The translations under genes were made by a program, and so were the position numbers. A stretch of DNA of 64,000 nt from Echinometra lucunter (taxonomy: Eukaryota > Echinodermata > Echinoidea > Camarodonta > Echinometridae). Shown in pieces: positions 1 to 12,200 of the stretch. The stretch is from NCBI GenBank assembly GCA_029962745.1, contig CM057169.1, positions 18,485,683-18,549,682 on the forward strand. The letters run 5' to 3'. The notes beneath the pieces were generated by a model. That model saw only the letters and a list, made by a program, of their open reading frames with translations, made no database searches and was not told the origin of the DNA. How positions within the stretch are numbered: the first letter of the stretch is position 1; each line of letters starts with the position of its first letter.

Positions 1-95
1 GCTGTCTTTGAACTATCTCTTGTTCTCTTCCATAAAATTTGATTTAAAAAAAAACCCTCCACACTCTCCTTTCACCTCTCTTCCTCTCATTTCAG

Positions 96-287
96 TGTTG
101 GAGCACTGTGATATAGTGGTAAGTGTTCTTGCCTCTTGTACGAGAGATCACAAGTTCAACTGTCGCTAGGTATTTAAGTCCTTAGACAAGGTTTTTTTTA
201 CCCATGTCTTGACCCAGATGTATCTGGTATGTCCTTGCTTTAATAATCGCATGGCCTACAGGTTATAGGCAGCAGTAATTTAATATT
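96..287 (+). mobile_element. tRNA-derived SINE-like sequence
   Basis: ATATAGTGGTAAGTGTTCTT (A-box-like), ACAAGTTCAACTGTC (B-box-like), followed by a T-rich region and TGTCTTGACCCAGATG. Diverged; borders the MITE at 288. Confidence 0.45.
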
Positions 288-431
288 GGGCCCCGTTTCA
301 TAAAACTTATCAATAACGACTGCCGCATTTCCATGACAAATTTGCTCTCAGCCGATCAGATGCAAGGATTTCAGTAGCTTATAACAGTTATTGCAACTTG
401 TTATTGATAACAAGTTTTATGAAACGGGGCC
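288..431. mobile_element. MITE with GGGCCCCGTTTCATAAAACTT termini
   Basis: Short palindromic element with terminal inverted repeats (GGGCCCCGTTTCATAAAACTT and AAGTTTTATGAAACGGGGCC) and core TTGCTCTCAGCCGATCAGAT. Relatives lie at 3603-3919, 25043-25189, 57785-57933 and 61623-61777. Non-coding. Confidence 0.85.
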
Positions 432-1112
432 ATGATGTGGCTATCCTTGGTAAATAAACAACTGAATTTCGTGTCCCACTTAACCTCTCTGTTTGTTTGT
501 TCCACCCTTTCATCTCTCCTCTTTTTCCTCCCTTTCCTCTTCTCCCTCTCTCTCTCCCTCTCTCTCTCTCTCCCCTCTCACACCTTAACCAATGATTTCA
601 GCTGCCCATCTCCATTAGTGACACCATAAAAACTACTTTCGAAAATCAACTCAAGTCCAATTTCAAAAGCCTATTGTACTGCCCATACAAACCATGTTCG
701 GATTATGTAATAAGCCACTTTGTAAAGTCTGCACATTTCTAAAGGTAATAGACGGGGCTACAAAAGTTGCTGCCTTAGGTTGATTTTTTGAAAGTTGTTT
801 TTATCATGTTTAATATTTATATCACATTTTACTTCTGCTTCTTTCTTCATTACCAAATAAATATTCATGAGGCATTGGATATATTTCTGTATTTATAACA
901 CAAACTGGTATAAACTGTACATGTATTTAGAAACATACATATGCATACATTGTATTACAAGCTAGATGAACTACATATGCCTACAGCTATGTCTCTGGAT
1001 ATATTTTGTTTTGTTATATCCTCTCCTTTAAAATCTATCGTAGCACCGAATGAAAGAGAATCTCCTTTGATTGCTGCTAGCACCTGTTGCCAATAGCTCC
1101 ATCTTCAAACAT

Positions 1113-1568
1113 TACTGTAAACGCTGTTATTTTCGCGCGATTAATTTTTCGCGCTGAGCAACCTAGAAACATATTCGCGGGTTCTTAAATTCGTGCTGCA
1201 CGATTCCTTAATCACAAAAGTGCAAGATTTGATTTGATATTTCAATGCATGACAATCATTTTTCTGCCCTAGCTATAGCTCAAAATGGTCATATTTGAAT
1301 ATGAATATTAACCAGCGCGCCCCAGTTATCATTTCACACACACCGTGTCCCTTCAAATGCATACCGCAGACAAAACTACACAAGCGTACTCTAAACTGAA
1401 TTGGATTCAAACACGCATTTCATCAGCTGAAGCCGAATTCAGCATTCGTTCAAAACTAGCATAAGAAATTGTGGTAATATTTTTGCGAGTTCTAGAATTC
1501 GCGCTTGCTGAAAATAGCGCGAAATTCGCGAAAATTAATGTACCGCCAATATTTCTGCATTTACAGTA
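1113..1568. mobile_element. MITE with TACTGTAAACG termini
   Basis: Ends TACTGTAAACGCTGTTATTT and GCATTTACAGTA; subterminal TTCGCGCGATTAATTTTTCG and GCGCGAAATTCGCGAAAATT are inverted. CpG-rich ends contrast with the AT-rich surroundings. Intergenic. Confidence 0.75.
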
Positions 1569-1769
1569 CTTCAATTTCAAATGTTAACACTGATCTGAGT
1601 CCTAGATATAGAACATCAAGAGAAACAAAACAAACCAGACATCGTACATTATTCTGAATTACATCATACTGTGTACATGTGATTGGGGAGTTGTTTAGAT
1701 GAGCAACATATGAACACACCAACCCAAACTTGCTAGGGATCACATAAGCAGAACAACACCTTTCACATT

Positions 1770-1985
1770 TGCATTTGTGGGACCACCCCTATGGAATAAC
1801 ATTTTATGCATTTGTGGGACCACATCTATGGAATAACATTTTATGCATTTGTGGGACTACATCTATGGAATGACATTTATGCATTTGTGGGACCATATCT
1901 AAGGAATAACATGTTATGCATTTGTGGGACCACATCTATGGAATCACATTTTATGCATCTATGGGACCACACGTTATGCATCTGG
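1770..1985. repeat. 37-bp minisatellite, about six units
   Basis: Unit GCATTTGTGGGACCACATCT followed by ATGGAATAACATTTTAT, with small indels between copies. Because 37 is not a multiple of three, overlapping frames read similar peptides; no gene is implied. Confidence 0.9.
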
Positions 1986-2782
1986 GTCATAACAACAAGC
2001 TCGATTGCTTACTATATTCCATCGCTCATCACTCAGCTATTATACTAGTATACCTTTTCACCAAAGTCTTCTTGCAGATTCACTTATTTTCAGTTTTTAA
2101 CATTCTGTTATTTGATTCAGTGAGACTATATATCTTTTGTCATTACCAAATCCAAAGATTTTCTCAAACCAGCATGTGACTACAGAGAATGTTATGTTTG
2201 CAGAATGTTGTTTTGAAGAGAAGTTATCAGCGACACATATCATAATCTTGTGTCATATTCAATATAGAGCATACAAATGAATTATAAACTACTGAATATA
2301 AATGTATGTACATACATAGTTGTTACAAACAACTGTTACAAACAAAATTACTGGTTTTAACAGGTAAAACTTTTTTTTTTCTCCATTTTAAAATTTTGAC
2401 AGATATTCCATTTACAGTTTCAGGATATTCAGTCATTAAAAACCTTCCTTTTATGCATTTCTGTCATTTACTTTCATTCAATTTCTAATCAGATAATTTT
2501 TTGAAATTTGACAGTCATGTACATAATACCTCAAAATTTACGGATACAATTCATAATGAAAGATATCACTGAAAATGATTTTTCATGGCTAATTCTATTA
2601 TACTTCTAACAATGCCCATGGGGAAAAAAAGTCAAGTCCACATACAAGAATAATATTTGAATTACTATCTAATCAGTAAGACCCTTTTATTGGCAGTGTA
2701 CAAGAGTAAACAAGAGAAACCATGAACATCAAAAGCTTTTTACAAATATGAAGCAGAAAACCTCTGCTGAAGATCCCAGTAT

Positions 2783-3200
2783 TTTATGCATAAAAGTACA
2801 GAGCTTTCTTGAGGTCAAAATTAATCATCTTCATTCCTCAAATTGGCAACAACTATTATTTTTTTTTCCACTCTTACATAGTTTGAAAAAAATAAATATG
2901 GATATAACATGAGCCAAAATGAATTATAATTGTAAAATTGAAAAAAAAATGCCAATTTGAACATGGAAAGAGTGATTATAAGATATTCACTGCATTGCCA
3001 ATTTAGAGAGTTTAATGATTAGTTACAATTAAATTGCTCTAATTCGAGAACGCCACACTCTATTTCATTGAAAATGGACTCGAATTTTCCAGTGGATTTT
3101 TCTCTTTCTTCTCATGTATAATGTATAATGCCCAGCATTCTGGACCAACAGATACTGCAAAAGCGTCTCCTAAAGGAAACACTGTACCTCTATGGGTTAA
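2783..3200. repeat. ~415-bp interspersed repeat (copy 1)
   Basis: Near-collinear with 16452-16866: shared blocks AAAAGTACAGAGCTTTCTTG, CACTGCATTGCCAATTTA, TGCTCTAATTCGAGAACGCC and TGCAAAAGCGTCTCCTAAAG. The ends are weakly inverted around GTACAG and GTAC, so it is probably a palindromic MITE. Confidence 0.8.
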
Positions 3201-3602
3201 AATGCTTAAAAGTGATTGGTATATGAAGCAGTAAAAAAATCATAAATAACTACCGAGGCAAAAGGCATATACATTCTTTCATTTCCTGGCAGCAAAGAAG
3301 ATGTGAACCAATCAAATTCTTATCAAGCTAGTGCAAAATATGACACTGTCAGTTTGCCTGTGCAACTTCTGGCAAAACTTTCTTTTTTTTTGGAGTGGAC
3401 GCATTAATGCATGTCTCGTTATCAAAAGTGGCACGCCACATGTGAACGATAAACATCCTGCAGGGTTTGCCAGTGGATATCTAAATGAGCCTAAATAATG
3501 TATTTTTCAAACAGAACTCTTGTTCAATGGCAAATTGCAATTGTATATAAAACAAAATCACACACACTTGTAACTTGATACCAAAAACAACCAACACTTC
3601 AG

Positions 3603-3919
3603 GGCCCCGTTTCATAAAACTTGTTATCAGTAACAACTGCCACATTTCTATGACAAATTTGCTCTCAGCCAATCAGATGCAAGGATTTCAGCAGCTTATG
3701 ACAGTTATTACAACTTGATATTGCAACATTTCTATGACAAATTTGCTCTCAGCCAATCAGATGCAAGGATTTCAGCAGCTTATGACAGTTATTACAACTT
3801 GTTATTGCGACATTTCTATGACAAATATGCTCTCAGCCAATCAGATGCAAGGATTTCAGTACCTCTAACAGTTATTGCAACTTGTTAATATTGATCACAA
3901 GTTTTATGAAATGGGGTCA
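3603..3919. mobile_element. GGGCCCCGTTTCATAAAACTT MITE with internal triplication
   Basis: Same family as 288-431, but the core CATTTCTATGACAAATTTGC to CAACTTG is present three times in tandem (period ~85), roughly doubling its length. The right end is GTTTTATGAAATGGGGTC. Confidence 0.85.
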
Positions 3920-4488
3920 TGCCGTGAACAAGGTCAGGCAAGCTGGAATATTGCCGAGCAGACAGTGCATTGAGGTGGAATCAATTTTTAAAGTGAACAA
4001 TGTTTTGCCCCTCCATGCATTGTTCGCTCTCAACATTCCAGCGTGCCTGAACAAGATCACGCAACAACTTCTAGAAAGTCAACTGCAGGAAACTTTCAAT
4101 ACCACTCTACAATCTACATAGCGCTAGAAACCCTTTTGGATTATGCGCTAAATTATTGCCTAGTATGTTTTCACATTTCAAAATGTGACACAAACAATAC
4201 TTTTGAATCTGCCTTTATAGGCTTAATCTTTTGAAACTCTTGGCCATCACGTTGGTTAAAAAAAGGTCTGTTATTTTTCATTTGTATTGAAGCAGTCTAA
4301 TGAAGCACGGCCTGACATTTTTTTGTACCTCACCAAAGCCAGCCTGGCCCTGGAACAATGGGAAAAACAAATGCAACATGAATGTACATGCGCATTATGC
4401 TATTCAAGTTATTCTGTATCAATATTCATGAGCTCACAAGTAAGACAAACTTACTTGTCTTCAGTAACCTCAGTATTTTGAGATTAGT

Positions 4489-4815
4489 ACTAATTTTTGG
4501 ATATAATCCACAATTTATTAGCTAAATCAGATGATGTAATCATTGATGCCTTTGTAGCTGTAAAATGAGTTTATGAACGGTGGCAGCAGACATCTTTACA
4601 TTCATTAGTGTACATGTAGTCCCATATGTGCATTTTTTTGTATGTCCTAATTCAAATATTAGAACATACAAACAAATCCACATATGAGACTACATGTATA
4701 CTAATAAATGTACAGAGGTCTGCTGCCACAGTTTATAACCTCATTTTATCTTGTTACAGCTATAACAAAGAAAGTCCTTCAGTCCTAAAAGCCTTGTTAT
4801 ACCGAGTTTTTACAG
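4489..4815. repeat. Foldback palindrome related to the pogo-like MITEs
   Basis: Arms GTGGCAGCAGACATCTTTAC...ACATGTAGTCCCATATGTGC and their reverse complement GCACATATG-like/ACTACATGTATACTAATAAA...GAGGTCTGCTGCCAC fold around ~4654. Related single-arm sequence lies inside the element at 13587-14296 (ACATGTAGTCCCATACATGC). Confidence 0.75.
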
Positions 4816-5115
4816 AGTAAATCATAATTGTGCATCCGATAAATGTCTGGCTTATGTTATAAATAAGAAGGTACACATAAACATAATAATACATTTTGAT
4901 ACATATCAGAATACTAATACCTCATGAAAGTCTTTGGCACTTGCAAATCAAATGGAAGACAAGAATTTTCATACCACGTAAAAGTACAATGCAGCCCTGT
5001 CTAATGTCAGACCTTGTGGCAAAATTACCCTTCTTCTATCTAAATCATGCACAACTATCGGGCAATTCCACAGTAACGGAATAACAAATCAGAGATTTTT
5101 AGCTTACAATCTGTG

Positions 5116-5367
5116 TTTATTTTCTACTCTGCCCCCCTTCTCACCATTTAATACTCTGCAAATATGCCCATTCTTTCACCTGAACTTTTACATTCCATCA
5201 ATGTTCTACTTACATTCATGATATTGTGGCATATGCACCTCGGTAACAGAATTACCAGAGAATGGTGTCGCTTTTAAATACCAAAAATGTCATGAAAATT
5301 CCGTTATACCAATACTGACTAAGATGGTAGAATTCTTTTTTTGTTTGTTTTTAAAGCTTCTTTTAAT
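5116..5367 (-). terminator. Candidate polyadenylation signals of the strawberry-notch-like gene
   Basis: On the minus strand, beyond the stop codon and the TAG repeat, ATTAAA lies at 5367-5362 and AATAAA at 5121-5116. Either could end the transcript, giving a 3' UTR of roughly 0.3-0.55 kb. Assignment is by motif only. Confidence 0.35.
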
Positions 5368-5462
5368 TTGAAGATTTGGCTATTCAGGACTATAAAAGTG
5401 ACTGTTTTTACTATAAATCTGCAGTAAGATGAATGTGCTTCCCATGTGAAATTGCCCTCCTG

Positions 5463-5640
<178 letters not shown>

Positions 5641-6273
5641 CTACTGAGCTGCAAGGCAAGCATCTATATGTTTGTTGAGGTCCCTGTTCATGGTTCCTTG
5701 GGGTAGCTCTTTGGAGCATATTGGACAGACAATTCGTTTCTCAGCCTTACTCTCGCCCGCTTTCTGCAATGAGTTTAAGATGGAGGATTGTTTCTTGGTC
5801 TTCTTCAAAGGGGGAGCGGTGATGATGCTGTTTCCTGGACTCAACACATGGCCACTGTTGCTGTCCTGCAAGGGTTTCTTACCCGAGGGAGTAGCTAAAT
5901 CATTTGACTTGGATTCCTCATGCGTAGATTCATCACTGCTTGTTTCCGAACTGGGATCAACATGCTTCCTTTTCTTACTGCCATTGTCCTCTTTATCACC
6001 ACCACCATCACCATCATCATCATCTTTCGTTACATTTCTGGCATGTGAATTTGAATCCATGGTAACAGTAGGCCGTTCTTTGACCTTGAAGTAGTTGGTC
6101 AGAGTGGGAGGGGGCGTCATAGCCTTGGAGACGAGCTTGGGCTGGACGGGAGCCTCGTCCTCTGTGACCATGACCTTTGACACTGAGCTGGGGTCAGAAG
6201 TTGAGGATGCTTGCTGATGAGGGAGCTGTGAGTTGGACGGAGCTGAGCCAGCTGATGGACCAATTCCCAGTTT
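5641..6273 (-). CDS. Strawberry-notch-like last exon: disordered tail with PIP-like motif, NLS and UBZ4 zinc finger
   Basis: Terminal exon of 210 codons after acceptor TATTTTCAG; stop TAG at 5643-5641. It starts KLGIGPSAG, is Ser/Pro/Asp-rich, and contains [15 protein letters not shown] (residues ~1066-1080), resembling a PCNA-interacting peptide but with Pro where the usual Gln stands. Next come an acidic run and GSKKRKHVD (likely NLS). It ends CPICSKELP...NKHIDACL: Cys1196, Cys1199, His1215 and Cys1219 fit a UBZ4/Rad18-type ubiquitin-binding finger with a loop four residues longer than in RAD18. Human SBNO1/2 and plant FGT1, as I know them, lack this finger. The combination of YF motif and UBZ4 resembles the tail of SPRTN. 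Binding to ubiquitin or PCNA is inference. Confidence 0.85.
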   Translation of the reverse strand, partial: KLGIGPSAGSAPSNSQLPHQQASSTSDPSSVSKVMVTEDEAPVQPKLVSKAMTPPPTLTNYFKVKERPTVTMDSNSHARNVTKDDDDGDGGGDKEDNGSKKRKHVDPSSETSSDESTHEESKSNDLATPSGKKPLQDSNSGHVLSPGNSIITAPPLKKTKKQSSILNSLQKAGESKAEKRIVCPICSKELPQGTMNRDLNKHIDACLAAQ

Positions 6274-9200
6274 CTGAAAATATATACGCACACAAAGATA
6301 TACATTATAATATATGTTTCAGACTTATAATAGCATTAAAAGTCACTCCCATGCGTTTCGTCGCAATGAGTATCACTGAATAAGCTTACATAAAGTAGTC
6401 TACAAATAAGTAATCACATAGAGGGAACATTATGTAATGATAACATCCTCCATATCATGACAAAAGATCAAAGGTAAAGAGTACCAAAGTGATGATTTCA
6501 TGGTCTTTTGTTAAAGCAAAGCGATGGTTCCAAACAAGAAATCCTTGCACCAGGCATTAATCAGTGGGTTGAAGCCGTGGACTTTTATTGTTACCAACCA
6601 TTGTCATCCCAGATACTTGGGCTACTTAAAACTGTTTAGAACCACTTTCCATTGTGATGAGTTGCTGCGACGTCACACTCAAGTACTCTATCATGTGAAT
6701 ATTCATTTTAGACAAATCTAACACTATAACTTAAACTATGCATACATGTTTATGTAGAGAGACAAAAGCATAGCAAATTATCCTTTATAACATCTGTTCT
6801 GGGCATCAATAAAAGGGACAACACTACACAACACAGATCTAGAGACAGGAGAGGGGGGACTAAATAGCAATTGACATGATCACAAACGAGCTAAAAGAAG
6901 ATGTTTATATTAAAAATTCTGTCTTGATACCCACATTTTGAACTTTTTCCAGTGCTCTCTTTTCTCGAAGATCCTCTTCTGCTATTGGGATAAGGATGTT
7001 GGGATATCTCACTCCAATCACCCTCTTCCCATTGCTCAGCTGGACCCGGACAACTCGCATGTTGCTCTCTGTTTTACTGTGAATACAGTCATATGGATTG
7101 AACATAGTAAGGGCAATTTATTTTATTGTTATGAAAAAACAAAACACACAAGAGGTAACAATTTCAGAGAGTCCACCATTTTGCATCTTAGCCGAAAAGA
7201 TTTTCCAAAGGGAAGGGAGACACCCCCTTCCCTTAGACCCCTCCCCCTGGATGGCGATCAATATTCAGTTATGTGCCCCCCCCCCCCACATCAAACTCTG
7301 GCTACGGCCCTGAGTAAAGGTAATATTAGATTCTGGTAATAACAGGTGATACTATTCTCTTATACACTGAATATGTAACACTATGAATAAATGTCATCTG
7401 CCATATGATTTGGGTAGAATTTGCTTCATTGCTGAGAATTCAAAATTACACTAAGAAACTGCACAGAATAACATGCAAGTTACTGCTTTGTCTGGTGAGA
7501 ACATAGTTACAGATCAAAAACTATTCCTTAGCTTAATAGGTGTCTTAGGAAAACACTGAGGTGCGAAAAGATGCGTCCGGACCGCAAAATGGAAAATTGT
7601 TGAAAATCAAAATTTTGAATACAGATTGATAATTACATGGATAGCATGTAGAACTTGTAAATGAATATACACTCTTGCTGTGGAATGATATTGGTTGAAA
7701 TTTCTTTCCAGTATGTCAAAATAAACATTTAATTTTTGCATTTTGCGTTCCGGACGTGTTCTTTCGCACCATGGTGTTTTCCTAAGATATCTTACAAACC
7801 ACCTCCTTCCCTCTGCAACTCCGGTACCAAGGACAAATCCCCCCCACCCCCTCCCCATCCCACCAACTACTGACCAAGGACAATAACCACCATTCCTCAA
7901 CTACCCCGCTTTACTCAAACAACTACCTCCAAAATCACTTACATCAGGTTGTTATTCCAGAGGCAAAGGGTTCATTACAAACATGGGTACTTGTAGACGG
8001 GTAAGTTTTCAATGAAGTGAAGGTCCTGGCTAGGGTTAGTTCTAGGTCCAAGGGATAGTGACCCTGGAACAACCTAGGACATGATTCACAAGGCCGCTTA
8101 TCAAAAGTCTCGTCCCGCATCTTTGATCATCTTATCCCCGACCATCCTTTCCCGATCATCCATTGCTTTGTCTATGAAGGAACGGGAGGCTCGAAGGGGG
8201 AAAGATGCTAAGCGGGAAAGACGCTAAAGGCCGCATTTTGGTAAGGTGTCTAAGCTATGGGTCAAGGTCGGTCAACATCTTGATCTTGATCTAGAAGTGT
8301 GGAATAGGTGACAGGTCTTAACTCCTACCTGAGTTGCAGTCTTGCTGCGTGATGCTGAAGGGTAGATTCCAAGGAGGTCATGAGGGTGAGAGTTCCTCCG
8401 CAGATCAGATCCAATTGATACAGACGAGTACCGACTGGAGACGGATAAAAGAGGAGTGAATGACAGAAAGAGAAATATAATGGAAGATATTAGAGGAGCG
8501 TTACATGAATGTCTTGTCAGTGATTTTTACTACCGACAACTGTTATAAGCTACTGCATTCCTTGAATCTGATTGGCTGAGAGCAAATATGTCAGTAAAAT
8601 CACTGACAAGACACTCGAAGATACACCCCCCAGGCATTAGCTATCAAAGGGCAATACTCATATGATAATGATCTATATCTGCTCTGCTACTGATGGCTCC
8701 TTCCTCTATAACATACTGATATTTTTACTTTGATCATCAGATTAATGAAGGACGCAATATGTGCACCTCCTAAACTGCTTGGTGAAAATTTGTAACACAT
8801 AGGCACATAGAGGACATGTGATGAATGCAATCAAGCTGAGATATATGAATGTGTTTAAAGAATCTATATCTTTCAAAATTCAAAATCTTCATTCTAGAAT
8901 CCTTGGTATACAGACAAATATTTATTTTATTTTATTTATTTACAGTTTTATTTAAGCAGGGTAGCCTCTTCAGTTAAAAAACTGCTGTCAATGAGGGCCC
9001 TGCAGGATAAAAACAATACATGACTGACATACAACAAAGCATAATTATAAAATAACAAATATAATATAGATACAGATTACAGAATAATATAAGGCAATCC
9101 AATTAGAAAAAAAGTTAAGTAACATAGAAGTAATTACAACAAATTGGTTTATACTGAAGGCGAAACAGCAAGAGGGAAAGTAGTGAGGGCAGGAATGGGG

Positions 9201-12200
9201 AAGGGAATAGACTGAGAAGGAGCAGTAATAGGCAAGGAAAGGCACAGGAAAAGGATACAAGAATTGAAAAAGAAAATAGATGCTGTGGGTTTCCTTGCGA
9301 AATCTAGTAAAAATTCTCTGTAAAATGAAATAATATGGCATAGAGCAAGGATGATAAATGAAAACGATACATGTACGAAAAAAGATTAAGAACATTGATA
9401 TGAGTACAGATTTAAACATGCAATAAAAACAAACAAGATCAGACTGTTCTTATTGGTGGTTAATGTTTTAAGTTGATTTAGCAATATCAAACAAATGTTG
9501 ATTTGAAAGATTTAAGGGATGGCGCCAGTCTCTGCTCAGGGTTGAGGCAATTTCAATGTTTTGAACCAAGGTACTGGAACGTCCGTTTACCACTTTCGGT
9601 AGTGATAGCTCCCCTTTCTTGTAGAGAGGCAGTGGCCTTTGACCTAGTCCCAAATGAGTATTGGGGTATAGTAAATCGTTGGCATAGGTAATGGGGGGGC
9701 TAGACCATTTACACATTTGTACACTTCACTTAGCCTGTTAAGATGCAATCTGGAATGAAGATCCTTCCATTTTAAAGCCTCACGTAAATCTTGTATATGT
9801 GTTCTTGGATGGGCTCCCAAAATCATCCTAGCTAGTCTGTTATGAAGTTTGACCAATCTATCTAGAAGACCTTCAGAACAGTTCGACCAGACAACATTGC
9901 AGTAGTCAAATAGTGGCATTACGAGAGATGTACTTAGTAACTTAAACATTTCATTTGGAATACATGGCTTTGCAGACCTTCGAAGAAAACCAATTCTTTT
10001 TGATATTTTCTTTGCCATGAAGTCGACATGGTACTTGTAAGATAAATTTTCATCAAGTAAGACACCTAGGTATTTAAATTCTTTGACCCTTTCAATTTCT
10101 TGGTCATGTATAGTTATTTGCATGTCTGTGTAGGCACTAAGACGTTGACAAGTACCAAATACCATAAATTTGGTTTTCTTTACATTGAGTGTTAACTTAA
10201 AATCTTGTAACCATTGGTCGATGTCATTAATACCACATTGCATATTTCTTAACAGATCATTCTTAGATGTACCTTCAAATAAAATGATTGCGTCATCGGC
10301 GTACATGTTTATTTTTCGGGTGGGCTGGTTGATTGATAATGGTAGCGTGTTAATATACATGATAAACATCAGGGGCCCAAGTATTGAGCCTTGTGGCACC
10401 CCATACTCAATGGTCATTAATCTTGAGTTTTCACTGTTAACTTTGGTAACCTGCTTTCTTTCATAAAAATATGAGGTAAACCAATCATACTCTAGATCGT
10501 GTACCCCTGCGTCTTGTAATATTCCTAACATTATGCTGTGGTCCACCGTGTCGAATGCTTTTTTCAGATCGAGGTATATTGCACCAGTAACTTTCCCTTT
10601 ATTCATATTCATGAGAATATAATCTGTGACGTCAATGACAGTAGACTGCGTTGAGTGAGCTGGTCTGAAACCAGACTGCTGAGGGCATAGGTATTCTGTG
10701 TCTTGTAAAAATTGATAAAGCTGGTCATGGACTGCACGCTCAAGAATTTTTGAAACAAGTGACAAAACCGAAATTGGTCTATAATTTTCAACCTTAGCAC
10801 GGTCATCTTCTTTAAAAATGGGTGTTACTTTGGCAATTTTCCATTTGTCAGGAAAAATACCCTCTTGTAGGGATCTATTCAATATGTATGTTAAAGGGTG
10901 AACAATCCCTGGGCGAGCTGCTTTTAACAATTTAGGGGTGATTCCATCAAGGCCCGCTGCTTTTTTACATTGCATTAACTTAATCTGTTTTTCAACAAAG
11001 GTTACTGTAACTGGCTTAAATTTAAATCTCTTATTCCCATCATCATCACAATTTGACGTTACATGGTTCTTGGTGTTTTTTAACCACTTGTGGAAACCAT
11101 CGCCATTGCCTTTGTGTTGAGCAGCAAGTTTAGAACCTATTTCCACAAAGAACATGTTAAATTCATTTGCAAGTTTTTCATCACTTTCCGATAGGGGCAC
11201 GACATTGACTCTACCCATCGATATTGCTTCCTTAGTAACATTCCAAAGTTGATTTGGATTCCGTCTGTTTTCTTCGATTTCTTGACTATAGTATGTTTTC
11301 TTCAGAAACTTACTCAGATTGTTGACTTTGTTTCGTAATTTCTTAGCTTTTGATCGACTTTCAGGGTCATTCTTTGAGAATAAAAGATCTCGCTGTCTCC
11401 CTAGTTCCAGCATTTGTTTTGTGACCCACGGTGCCATACGCTTTGTCCGTGGACGGATACAGCGATAGGGAGCATGAACATTACAAACCGCATTAAACAT
11501 TTCTTCCCACATTTTCCAAGAGTCATTAACATTTTCCATTCCTTCAATCAAATGCCATGGTTTCCTGATTACGTCCACTAAGAATGCGTTTTCATCAAAA
11601 TGTTTAAAATTGCGAATTTTGGTGAATCTGGTTGTACTTCCTTTGGAACAATTTATTTTCCTATTAATAAACACCATAAAGTGGTCACTTAGACCAAGTG
11701 GTATAACATCAACCATATCAATATTTGCAGGATGAGATGACATAACCAAATCTATACACGTGCTAGAACGTTCTGTTACTCTAGTCGGTTCATGAATTAA
11801 CTGCGTCATTTGGAATTCACAACAAACATCATCAATCTTAACCTTTTCGTTATTACATAAATAGTTATAGTTATAATCACCAACTATCAATGTTTCACAG
11901 TTACGATTCTCAAAACTGCTTAAAATATTTTTTAATTGACACAGATATTCATTCTTCTTTTTCGGGAAATAAACAACACCAAGTATGACATGTCTGCTGC
12001 ACTTCGGCATAATCTCTACCCAACATGATTCGAATTCAACTTTTTCCTCAATATTCATTACTGCACAAGTTACATTGTTCGAAACATAGAGGGCGGTACC
12101 ACCATGGCTGTCCTTACCTGGGCGGTCACAACGAATAAGAGTATAATCGTTAATACCGATTTCATGATCATCGATTCCTTCATGGAGCCAACTTTCACTA

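Larger units (their letters stand above)
1569..5115. other. Intergenic DNA downstream of the helicase gene
   Basis: Apart from the repeats listed separately (1770-1985, 2783-3200, 3603-3919, 4489-4815) I see only AT-rich sequence with short spurious frames. The same is true of 432-1112, which has a CT tract at 539-578. No exon of another gene was recognised. Confidence 0.6.

Noticed and set aside
1770..1985. Regular 37-bp repeats considered as a CRISPR array.
   Set aside because: Units are contiguous with no spacers, and the genome is eukaryotic; it is a minisatellite.
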